Assembly (NCBI GenBank): GCA_902772715.1
Contig: CACYBT010000189.1
Location: 1-13,984, forward strand
DNA: 13,984 nucleotides
From: an uncultured Succinivibrio sp.
GTDB lineage: Bacteria > Pseudomonadota > Gammaproteobacteria > Enterobacterales > Succinivibrionaceae
Reading direction: 5' to 3'
Positions within the stretch are counted from its first letter, which is position 1. Every line of letters starts with the position of its first letter. The translations under genes and the position numbers were made by a program. The notes under the pieces are model-generated. The model was not told the DNA's origin. It was given only the letters and a program-made list of their open reading frames with translations, and did not search any database. Positions 1 through 6,180 of this stretch are shown here, in pieces.

Positions 1-300
1 ACACCCAGTTAATGGGTGCAAAACTTTAAACTCTGATATGCTAAAATCAGTTCAAATAACTTACTTCGGACCTTTTACGAAAAATGTGATCTGAATTTAA
101 AATTTCGGTTACTATTCACAGCCTATTTACTTAAGGTAGAACCTCTCGATAATCATCAATAGCGTTATTCTAGGCTAGCATAAATAAAAAGTTATTTTAG
201 AGAAGAATATGGAGAAGGATTTATTGTTTCTTACGGGCAGTGAGACTATTGACTACCTTGCAGTCAGTCTGTTCTGGTAAAAAAAGAGTCAGGTTTTGTT
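1..300. other. AT-rich stretch without a recognisable gene
   Basis: No reading frame here looks like a protein. The only structure I see is a short hairpin at 2-18 (CACCCA, loop GTTAA, TGGGTG) with no T-run after it on the plus strand. The stretch lies downstream of the decayed Rpn-family gene (minus strand), so it may be further degraded mobile-element DNA, but nothing in the sequence proves that. Confidence 0.5.
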
Positions 301-526
301 TTAAAGTTTTTCTATCTCTTTTTTTGGTGAGATTCAAGGCCTTGGCGATGGTGTCAAGAGGTACATTCATCTGTTTTAAATTACGGGCATTATCTAGTTT
401 CTATTCAGCGCGTCCTTCAGCACGACCTTCTTCTTTGGCTTGAGTATTTTCAATATAGCGGTAATAGGCTTCTTCTGTCAGGATCTTTTCTGTAAGAATA
501 TAACAAGAAAGTGATGTCTTTATGAA
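301..526 (-). pseudogene. Remnant of Rpn-family recombination-promoting nuclease / putative transposase (C-terminal tail)
   Basis: Read on the minus strand, this stretch encodes the characteristic C-terminal tail of the Rpn/PD-(D/E)XK nuclease transposase family: a segment reading TEEAYYRYIENTQAKEEGR, a GRAEGRAE-type charged repeat, then ARNLKQMNVPLDTIAKALNL and a short lysine/glutamate end. Two lesions are visible. A TAG stop (403-401) interrupts the frame right after GRAE, and a run of seven A (plus-strand T at 319-325) shifts the frame; with six A the end would read TKKEIEKL followed by TAA at 303-301, the usual finish of these proteins. The frame is closed upstream by TAA at 529-527, and nothing resembling the nuclease domain remains, so the catalytic part is gone. 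Family assignment rests on the tail alone, from remembered family sequence. It is inert as a protein but marks past mobile-element activity. Confidence 0.65.
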
Positions 527-580
527 TTATAAATAAATGGTATGCTAAATTTTTTTAATCATTCCATTTTTTCTTGTATG

Positions 581-2047
581 TTAGAGCACTACAGGGGAGA
601 AAACAAAACCTAAGGCTACGGTAAAACTAATGGCTAGGATCCCAGGCACCATAAAAGGATGATTGAAGATATACTTGCCAATATATGTGGTGCCGGTATC
701 ATCCATTTGTACAGCCCCCAACAGTGTCGGATAGGTAGGAATGACGAAAAGTGCAGAGGTGGCAGCAAAGGAGGCCACCAGAATATAGGCATCTCCATTG
801 TTGGTTGCTGTCATATCTAGTGCAGTGATAATGGATGGGATTAATGCCTTTGCCGTTCCTGCCTGTGAATATAAAAGCATGCTGGCCAAAAATAGTCCTA
901 AGACTAATATAGGCGGATAGGCGAGCACAAAATTTATAGCCATTTCCTGAATTTTTGCGGTATGGTTTGAGACAAAGGTATTTCCAAGCCATGCTACTCC
1001 AAGTATACACACGCAGGCAGTCATGCCATTCTTAAAAGTATTGGTGGCAGTTATGTTATTTACATTCACTTTACACGTGATTACTATAAGTATTGCAATC
1101 AGCATCATTAATGAAATGATTGTGTGATTGCGGGATAGGGAAAGGTCAAATTTTGGGAGAGTATGTGAATACGTATTGGTATTGCTGTTTTTTATTTCGA
1201 TAAGAGGTTCGATGTTGATTTTAGAAGATAACTCAGATTTTTTATTTTCATAAACCTTTTCATAAGCTGCAGACTCGGTGTGTTGGTTGAAACTGCTTTT
1301 ATGAGTATCAACAGAAACAAAGAAAAACACTCCTATAAGCCCCATAAGGAAGATTAAAACCGAACGTTTGGCATGTGGTTTTAAAGTAATTTTGGGGAGA
1401 GGACGTACTTTTTTTACAAGCCCCTTTTCTAGCCTTTTAATGTAATTGGGATCATTGCTGAGATCCATATCACAGAAAATATTCATGACAAAGGCGGTAA
1501 GCATGCAGCCTGCAAAGGTTGTTGGAATCCAAATGAGAAGAAGATCGGTATAGCCAAAGCCTAAACCGCCTAAGGCTAAATCAGATGCCATAAATAAAAC
1601 TGCAGCGCTGACCGGTGAGGCAGTAATGGCAATCTGTGAGGAGATAACGGCAATTGACAAGGGCACACAGGGACGAATGTTTTGTCTTTTGGCAACCTCA
1701 GTTATAACCGGTATGATGGAAAAAACCGTATAACTAGAACCGGCAAAGACAGTAAGCAACCAGGTAACAGCCGGCGCTAAAAAGTTAATTAGTTTGGGAT
1801 TTTTATTGAGGATCTTTGATGCCAGCTGGACAAGATAATCAATGCCTCCTGCTTCCTGCATGGCACTTATGGCAGAGATTACGGTCATGATGATAAAAAT
1901 TGTTTCCCAGGGAATATTTCCAACCTTAAGACCGCACAGAATAAGACCGATAACACCCAAACCGCCTGTGAAGCCAATTGCAAGCCCTCCAAGTCTTATG
2001 CCTAAAAAAATAGCTGCGAGTAAAATAGTTATTTCAACAAAAATCAT
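581..2047 (-). CDS. dcuA: Anaerobic C4-dicarboxylate transporter, DcuA type, with enlarged central loop
   Basis: Inner-membrane carrier of the Dcu family, which exchanges fumarate, malate or aspartate for succinate in anaerobic metabolism. The N-terminus (LGIRLGGLAIGFTGGLGV, about 15-32), the NIPWETIFIIMTVISAISAMQ segment, the ITASPVSAAV motif (141-150), CILGVAWLGNTFVSN (347-361) and the C-terminal QMDDTGTTYIGKYIFNHPF block match DcuA more closely than DcuB. Most of the 488 residues form hydrophobic membrane segments. Two things are unusual. Residues about 246-308 form a long hydrophilic loop, making the protein some 50 residues longer than the roughly 433-446 aa usual for the family. And the position where E. 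coli DcuA and DcuB carry Gly-Thr-Gly reads Gly-Ser-Ser (103-105). The ATG start matches the family N-terminus, though the upstream ribosome site is weak. It is monocistronic, facing the decayed Rpn gene. Which dicarboxylate it prefers cannot be told. Confidence 0.9.
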   Translation of the reverse strand: MIFVEITILLAAIFLGIRLGGLAIGFTGGLGVIGLILCGLKVGNIPWETIFIIMTVISAISAMQEAGGIDYLVQLASKILNKNPKLINFLAPAVTWLLTVFAGSSYTVFSIIPVITEVAKRQNIRPCVPLSIAVISSQIAITASPVSAAVLFMASDLALGGLGFGYTDLLLIWIPTTFAGCMLTAFVMNIFCDMDLSNDPNYIKRLEKGLVKKVRPLPKITLKPHAKRSVLIFLMGLIGVFFFVSVDTHKSSFNQHTESAAYEKVYENKKSELSSKINIEPLIEIKNSNTNTYSHTLPKFDLSLSRNHTIISLMMLIAILIVITCKVNVNNITATNTFKNGMTACVCILGVAWLGNTFVSNHTAKIQEMAINFVLAYPPILVLGLFLASMLLYSQAGTAKALIPSIITALDMTATNNGDAYILVASFAATSALFVIPTYPTLLGAVQMDDTGTTYIGKYIFNHPFMVPGILAISFTVALGFVFSPVVL

Positions 2048-2320
2048 ACTGATATTTTGACTTCTTGTGGCAATTTCGATATTATTTTTATTATTTTGTA
2101 TGAGGTTCTGGAAAGTTCTGCAGTTTCCACGCTTGTTTTACCTTGCTTGATAATTCATAATAACTGTTAAATTTTATTACAAAATTCAAGTGTTAGTGAT
2201 TTTTTTTTTTGTTTATTTTAGTTTAATCTTTCACAAATTAAACCAAATTTAGCCTTGTCATAAATTAGCATGCTTCTAGGCTATAAATATTGTTTATCCT
2301 GTTTTAACAAGGTCTTATTG
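2048..2320. other. Divergent intergenic region between dcuA and the Sel1-repeat gene
   Basis: This AT-rich region must hold the promoters of the minus-strand carrier gene and the plus-strand Sel1 gene. I see no clear -35/-10 pair for either direction, nor a convincing Fnr, NarL or CRP dyad. A T-run lies at about 2200-2210. An in-frame ATG at 2270 exists for the Sel1 gene, but the start at 2321 is better. Confidence 0.4.
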
Positions 2321-2935
2321 ATGAAAGTCTTTTATATATTTGTATCCCTGCTTTTATTATCTCAGGCTGTCTGTGCTTTTAATCCTTCTTCCTCAGATGT
2401 TAAAAATCATATTGCAGGCTGCAACAAGCATGATGGTTTTGACTGCATGCTTTTAGGAGAGATTTATGAGAACGGCACTGAGGCAATATCAAAAGATACC
2501 AGCAAGGCTTTTATGTATTACCAAAAAGGCTGTAATTTTGGTGAAAATGATGCCTGCAGTGCACTTGGCTATCTTTATGAGATGGGGGTAGGCACGGACG
2601 CAGATCCTAAAAAGGCTTTAAAACTATATACTCAGTCCTGTGAAAAGGATGGAGTTAAAGGGTGCTTTTTACTTGGAAAAGCCTACGATGCAGGAGCCTT
2701 AGGTTTGAATATAGATCCTAGAAAAGCCCTCGAATATTTTGATAAAGCCTGTGGTAATGATTATGCTGATGCCTGCAAATATGCGGCCTCCCATTATGAG
2801 ACAGGTACAGGAACTCAAAAGAATTTGGAGCAGGCAAAGATTTTATATGAGTCAGGCTGCCTTTTAGGTGATGATGAGGCTTGCCAGAAACTAAGCCCTG
2901 ATTTACTTAGGAAACTTTTGAAAGGATCTAACTGA
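2321..2935 (+). CDS. Exported Sel1-like repeat protein with C-x7-C pairs
   Basis: Predicted 204-aa periplasmic or secreted protein. The start chosen at 2321 gives a clean signal peptide (Met-Lys, then a hydrophobic stretch to about residue 19, cleavage after Val-Cys-Ala) and has AAGG about nine bases upstream; an ATG at 2270 would add 17 residues that spoil the signal. The mature part consists of Sel1/TPR-like alpha-alpha repeats (ALGYLYEMGVGTDADPKKAL, LLGKAYDAGALGLNIDPRKA and similar). Cysteines recur as C-x7-C (GCNFGENDAC, SCEKDGVKGC, ACGNDYADAC, GCLLGDDEAC and an N-terminal pair), the pattern of Helicobacter cysteine-rich Hcp proteins, where each pair forms a disulfide stapling a repeat. 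Sel1 proteins usually mediate protein-protein contacts; the partner and role here are unknown. It stands alone, convergent with the diguanylate cyclase gene. Confidence 0.8.
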   Translation: MKVFYIFVSLLLLSQAVCAFNPSSSDVKNHIAGCNKHDGFDCMLLGEIYENGTEAISKDTSKAFMYYQKGCNFGENDACSALGYLYEMGVGTDADPKKALKLYTQSCEKDGVKGCFLLGKAYDAGALGLNIDPRKALEYFDKACGNDYADACKYAASHYETGTGTQKNLEQAKILYESGCLLGDDEACQKLSPDLLRKLLKGSN

Positions 2936-2983
2936 TGACGGGGTTTAGCCTCGGAACATAAAACCTCGCCATAGGATGCTTGA

Positions 2984-4003
2984 TTACTGTGATTTGTCGA
3001 CATTGCTTTGTGCGATTTTGATGGTATCACGTCCACTTTTTTTGGCATCGTAAAGTCCATTATCAGCATTTTTTAGTAAATGTATTGCCGGCTCTGAAAT
3101 ACTTAAGGCGTCATCCCCGTGAAGAATCGCTATACCGGCACTAATCGTTACAACTCCGTAGGGACTGTCATTATGAGGTAAATTGAGATTTCGTACCGCC
3201 ACGCGTAATTTCTCAGCCACAATTTTCGCATCTTCTACTGAGACTGATGGGAGTAAAACGGCAAATTCTTCGCCGCCATATCGAAACAGCAGATCTGTTT
3301 TTCTTTTTAGGACGCCTAGCATTGCCTCAGAAACCTTGATAAGACATTTGTCTCCTGCGTAATGCCCGTACAGATCATTAAACTGTTTGAAATAATCGAC
3401 ATCTATCATGATAAGAGCAAGTTCTCTGCCAACCTGCATGAGATTATTGACACAGCGTTGCAGCTCTTTATCAAAATTGCGTCTATTCAAAACTTTTGTT
3501 AAATGATCTTTGTCGGTGAGCTGTGAACGGTTATTGTGTTCTTCTGTAATATCTCTTATGAGAACATAAAAGACATCTCCGTATTCAATTGTTCTGACAA
3601 GACGTCCGTAATCGTCTATCCAGCGAATTTTACCGTCCAGGCGGCAGATCCTGTATTCGACATAATCTAAATTATTGCTGTCGTCCTCAACCTGTTTATA
3701 TATGGATGTTTCAATGCGCTCGAGATCTTTTTCATGCACCATTCCTTTAAAGGAATTATGGGTCAGCTCTTTGAATTCTTCGAGATCCTTACAGCCGAAG
3801 AGCTTAAGCACGATGTCGTTAATATAAATGATTTCCTCGCTGCCATAGGCTTTATAAACCAAAAAGCCGCCAGGCATGTTTTTCCCAAATTCAACCAGCG
3901 AGGAAAAGGATAAATGCTGTCCTTCAGGTGCAGTTTTCGGATCTTGAAATGAGGCGGGGTTATTTGAAGATTCATTAATAGTAGCTGATGCAGGAAATTT
4001 CAT
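2984..4003 (-). CDS. PAS-GGDEF diguanylate cyclase
   Basis: Cytosolic signalling enzyme expected to make cyclic di-GMP from two GTP. Residues about 40-155 form a PAS domain with its PAC tail (YRICRLDGKIRWIDDYGR through VLIRDITEE), the likely sensor. Residues about 163-332 form the GGDEF domain, beginning with DHLTKVLNRRNF. The metal-binding Asp lies in IMIDVDYFKQFND and the signature is GGEEF at 243-247, an active variant. An RKTD inhibitory site (234-237) lies exactly five residues before the signature, so product feedback is expected. There is no signal peptide, membrane segment or EAL domain. The ATG is preceded by AAGGTGG about ten bases upstream. It lies downstream of the strong terminator of the CBM48 gene, so it probably has its own promoter in about 80 bp; the TATAAT-like stretch next to the start codon is too close to judge. 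The PAS ligand is unknown. Confidence 0.92.
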   Translation of the reverse strand: MKFPASATINESSNNPASFQDPKTAPEGQHLSFSSLVEFGKNMPGGFLVYKAYGSEEIIYINDIVLKLFGCKDLEEFKELTHNSFKGMVHEKDLERIETSIYKQVEDDSNNLDYVEYRICRLDGKIRWIDDYGRLVRTIEYGDVFYVLIRDITEEHNNRSQLTDKDHLTKVLNRRNFDKELQRCVNNLMQVGRELALIMIDVDYFKQFNDLYGHYAGDKCLIKVSEAMLGVLKRKTDLLFRYGGEEFAVLLPSVSVEDAKIVAEKLRVAVRNLNLPHNDSPYGVVTISAGIAILHGDDALSISEPAIHLLKNADNGLYDAKKSGRDTIKIAQSNVDKSQ

Positions 4004-4082
4004 AGTATTATATCCACCTTGTTGCAGTTTCTAATTATTCATGAGATGGAAGATAGGATACTTATCCATTAACCATTATAAT

Positions 4083-4108
4083 AAAAAAAAGGTGGCAGAG
4101 GCCACCTT
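4083..4108 (-). terminator. Rho-independent terminator of the CBM48-like gene
   Basis: On the minus strand, AAGGTGGC, a CTCT loop and GCCACCTT form a perfect 8-bp GC-rich hairpin directly followed by eight T. It lies 17 bp after the stop codon of the CBM48-like gene and would insulate the diguanylate cyclase gene from its transcripts. Confidence 0.93.
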
Positions 4109-4124
4109 ACTGTAAAAACTATAT

Positions 4125-4448
4125 TTATTGCTGTACAACTGAGAACACAGAGTTTTCCTCACCGAAAGGATTTGAAACGTAGGCCTCGGCATCCCAGTCA
4201 TTATCATATTTGATGGAATTGTCTTCAAAAGTGTACTTGAAACGGTATTGGTAAGAAGGCTGCTCGTCAGCAGGGATGGTAATAGCACCCTTGAAAGTAC
4301 CATTCTTCTGTTTCTTCATGGCAACAGCCTGCCAGCCATTGTGCTCACATAACAGATCAATCTTTGTAGCACCTTGAGCAGCATTTTTCTTAATTGTAAA
4401 AGTTACGGTAACTTTTGAATCTTTACCATATTTTTTAGTAACGCTCAT
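4125..4448 (-). CDS. Small isoamylase-N / CBM48 (glycogen-binding-like) domain protein
   Basis: A 107-residue protein that is almost entirely one early-set, beta-sandwich domain of the CBM48/AMPK-glycogen-binding/isoamylase N-terminal kind. Diagnostic features are IDLLCEHNGWQAVAMKKQKNG (about 30-50), with the conserved Trp at 39, the YQYRFKY strand (about 67-72), and the block from NDWDAEAYVSNPFG to EENSVF (83-102), typical of this domain in glycogen branching and debranching enzymes. No catalytic domain, signal peptide or membrane segment is present. Known relatives bind alpha-glucans; binding of glycogen or starch here is inferred. GAGGA lies about seven bases before the ATG. It is a single-gene unit, with a consensus promoter roughly 190 bp upstream and a strong terminator, and no glycogen-metabolism gene nearby. 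Such an arrangement suggests a highly expressed cytosolic glycan-associated protein. Confidence 0.85.
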   Translation of the reverse strand: MSVTKKYGKDSKVTVTFTIKKNAAQGATKIDLLCEHNGWQAVAMKKQKNGTFKGAITIPADEQPSYQYRFKYTFEDNSIKYDNDWDAEAYVSNPFGEENSVFSVVQQ

Positions 4449-4634
4449 TCAAATTTCCTCACTGATAAATATAAAAGCACCGTCTTATACTTTTCAAATG
4501 ACGCTCGGTTACGCACAATAAACGGTACTTTTCACAAAAAAATAAGTTATATGAATTCTCAATAATTGCGATGTAAATCATAAAAATCAAAAATAATTAA
4601 AATTTACCTTGCAAAAATTAATTCTATAACCTTA
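4449..4634 (-). other. Long AT-rich 5' leader of the CBM48-like gene
   Basis: If transcription starts just downstream of the -10 at 4641-4646, the mRNA has an untranslated leader of about 185 nt. I found no GC-rich conserved fold or riboswitch signature. A weak pairing GTAAAT/ATTTAC brackets an A/U-rich loop near 4570-4607. The ribosome site GAGGA is at 4455-4459. A second, closer promoter cannot be excluded, but no good one is visible. Confidence 0.4.
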
Positions 4635-4640
4635 GTGTAT

Positions 4641-4669
4641 ATTATATAGCTTGCAAATCCAATTTGCAA
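4641..4669 (-). promoter_or_regulatory. Sigma-70-type promoter for the CBM48-like gene
   Basis: On the minus strand a TTGCAA -35 (4669-4664) is followed by exactly 17 bp and a perfect TATAAT -10 (4646-4641). It points toward the CBM48-like gene. It is the best-formed promoter in the window. Confidence 0.7.
4651..4669. promoter_or_regulatory. Perfect 8-3-8 inverted repeat overlapping the promoter (candidate operator)
   Basis: TTGCAAAT, CCA, ATTTGCAA form a perfect dyad of 19 bp that covers the -35 hexamer and most of the spacer. A further TTGCAA lies at 4610-4615. Such a site would let a dimeric regulator block RNA polymerase. The binding protein is unknown, and A/T-rich DNA makes chance dyads more common. 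Confidence 0.5.
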
Positions 4670-4803
4670 AATTGAATCCCCAAAATTATAAAATTTCTTT
4701 TTTGGTGCACTCTCAGTTTAAATTTATTTAATTCCATAAGATGGATTTATTTTGAATCCACGGCTGCAAGAAAAAGGGTAGACAAGGGAAAAAACTGGCT
4801 TTG
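4670..4803. other. Region between mutH stop and the CBM48 promoter
   Basis: AT-rich stretch with no gene. A 6-bp hairpin (TGGATT, 7-base loop, AATCCA, about 4742-4760) lies downstream of mutH on its strand but lacks a T-run, so it is only a weak terminator candidate. Confidence 0.3.
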
Positions 4804-5508
4804 CTACATCGTTTTCTTTTGAAGATAACGCTCAATGAGCTCTGCTGTAAAGGTACGACGCAGATAAAATCCTCGTGGTCTTGTCAGAATATTTTTGCCG
4901 TCAGGACCAATACAGCGGGTCAGATCCCTGCCGTTTGAACACTTGGGTCTTAACTGTACAATGGTGCCGTATTTGGCGCTGATTTGTTCAATATTGCCGG
5001 TGGTAATCTGTTCATAGATTTCCTCGTAGTCTCCCTTTATCTGTGATAAATCCTGAGGTTCTGGGGTATAAAAAAAGTATCCCAGCACTTTACGTTCGGC
5101 ATAATTTAACTCCCGTGTGGCTAGTATCACGACAAAGAGCATTCGCTTTAATTTTGCATACAGAGAGGATCTCTCGAAAGTTAAAAAGCGAATATTGTCT
5201 AAAGGAGCATAGGTAATGAAGGTTGACTCTAGTGGCTTGAGACTGCTGTCTACCGGCAGGGTTTTTAATTCAAGGTCAAGGTCCGGGAAATCGGGAATGG
5301 ATTTGTTTTTGGCGGTGGCCCCAAGACAGATCTCCATGAGTTCTCCGACAAAGCCCTTTCCATGTAAGGGAGAGACCGGAACGGTTAGACTATAGTTTTT
5401 TGCAAGGGTCTCAATGCTTTTTCCAACTATGGTGTTTAGCCTTAATATTAGCTCTTCAAAGTTTTGCGGAGCCTTGGGGAATTCTTTGGTCATAGCCTTT
5501 TGGTTCAT
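4804..5508 (-). CDS. mutH: DNA mismatch repair endonuclease MutH
   Basis: MutH is the methyl-directed mismatch repair nuclease that nicks the unmethylated strand at hemimethylated GATC sites when stimulated by MutS-MutL. The active-site pattern of the type II restriction-like fold is intact: Glu59 in GELMEI, Asp73, Glu80 and Lys82 in DFPDLDLELKTLPVDS, matching Glu56, Asp70, Glu77 and Lys79 of E. coli. Further family blocks are LESTFITYAPL, the LKRMLFV strand and the C-terminal ILTRPRGFYLRRTFTAELI. At 234 aa it is near the usual length. Two ATG codons (residues 1 and 6) are possible and neither has a strong ribosome site. It is divergent from rppH, as in E. coli. Presence of MutH implies a Dam methylase elsewhere in the genome. 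Confidence 0.96.
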   Translation of the reverse strand: MNQKAMTKEFPKAPQNFEELILRLNTIVGKSIETLAKNYSLTVPVSPLHGKGFVGELMEICLGATAKNKSIPDFPDLDLELKTLPVDSSLKPLESTFITYAPLDNIRFLTFERSSLYAKLKRMLFVVILATRELNYAERKVLGYFFYTPEPQDLSQIKGDYEEIYEQITTGNIEQISAKYGTIVQLRPKCSNGRDLTRCIGPDGKNILTRPRGFYLRRTFTAELIERYLQKKTM

Positions 5509-5594
5509 GTAGTTTTGGACAATCCTTTTATGGTTTTTATGCTTTTTTTAAAGTGTTTTCTGTGATCTTGAAAAACACAAGTAAATAGCCTTTC

Positions 5595-5603
5595 TGTTAT
5601 AAT
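5595..5603 (+). promoter_or_regulatory. Extended -10 promoter element for the rppH operon
   Basis: TGTTATAAT fits the extended -10 consensus TGnTATAAT perfectly. The -35 position 17 bp upstream (ACACAA) is poor, which an extended -10 can offset. Transcription would start near 5610, about 40 bases before the rppH start, and would drive the operon through srmB. Confidence 0.6.
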
Positions 5604-5651
5604 GATACAGGGTATTTTTGGGTATTTGCAAAATTTTTTTAGGCGGTGGTT

Positions 5652-6179
5652 GTGATTGATGTGGATGGTTTCAGACCGAATGTGGGTATTGTTATCTGCA
5701 ACCGCTTAGGTCAGGTTTTGTGGGCACGGCGCATCAGACAGAATTCCTGGCAGTTTCCCCAAGGCGGTGTGGATAATGGAGAGACCCCTGAGGATGCTAT
5801 GTATCGTGAATTGTACGAGGAGCTGGGACTTTCGCGCAGTGATGTCAAACTTATGGGGGTGACGAAGTTCTGGTTAAAGTACCGTTTACCCAAAAGACTT
5901 ATCCGCTGGAATGAAGAACCGGTGTGTGTGGGACAAAAACAGAAATGGTACCTTCTGTCTTTGAATAAGGAACATTCTGAGCATATAGAATTCAACCGCC
6001 AGGGACATCCTGAATTTGATGACTGGCGCTGGGTATCCTATTGGTATCCGGTCAGACAGGTGGTGTCCTTTAAAAGAGACGTTTACCGTCAGGTCCTAAC
6101 CTATTTTGCTCACATTGCACTTTTTGGCGATGCCTTTGACCGACACAAAAAGAGAATTTATGGCAGGAGAACAAAGTAA
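5652..6179 (+). CDS. rppH: RNA pyrophosphohydrolase RppH (Nudix)
   Basis: RppH removes pyrophosphate from the 5' triphosphate end of mRNA, making a monophosphate end that triggers RNase E decay. The Nudix box is complete (G-x5-E-x7-RE-x2-EE-x-G, from QGGVDNGE to RELYEELGL, about residues 38-60). PNVGIVICNR near the N-terminus and DWRWVSYWYPVRQVVSFKRD near the C-terminus are near-identical to E. coli RppH. The start is GTG at 5652, because it gives M-I-D-V-D-G-F, matching the E. coli N-terminus, with AGGCGG five bases upstream; an in-frame GTG at 5646 lies inside that ribosome site. The 175-aa length is normal. It is the first gene of the plus-strand operon, and its TAA is one base before the ptsP ATG. 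Confidence 0.96.
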   Translation: MIDVDGFRPNVGIVICNRLGQVLWARRIRQNSWQFPQGGVDNGETPEDAMYRELYEELGLSRSDVKLMGVTKFWLKYRLPKRLIRWNEEPVCVGQKQKWYLLSLNKEHSEHIEFNRQGHPEFDDWRWVSYWYPVRQVVSFKRDVYRQVLTYFAHIALFGDAFDRHKKRIYGRRTK

Positions 6180-6180
6180 T

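Noticed and set aside
2..18. CACCCA-GTTAA-TGGGTG hairpin as a terminator
   Set aside because: No T-run follows on the plus strand, and the minus-strand continuation is outside the window.
209..280. Small plus-strand ORF of 23 codons with purine-rich upstream bases
   Set aside because: Too short, no recognisable motif, and no promoter; cannot be told from chance.
240..443. Plus-strand open frame of 67 codons
   Set aside because: It is antisense to the decayed Rpn tail, has no ribosome site, and its composition fits a shadow of that gene.
699..1010. 103-codon open frame inside dcuA on the same strand
   Set aside because: A frame-shifted shadow of the transporter with no family resemblance.
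2936..2983. Terminator between the Sel1 gene and the diguanylate cyclase gene
   Set aside because: The best stem (GGGGTTT with AAACCTC) includes a G-T pair, has a 14-base loop, and lacks a T-run.
5646..5651. Earlier GTG start for rppH
   Set aside because: It lies within the AGGCGG ribosome site; the GTG at 5652 reproduces the E. coli N-terminus.
6106..6180. Earlier in-frame starts for ptsP inside rppH
   Set aside because: They add residues not found in PtsP and lack the AGGAGA spacing that supports 6181.
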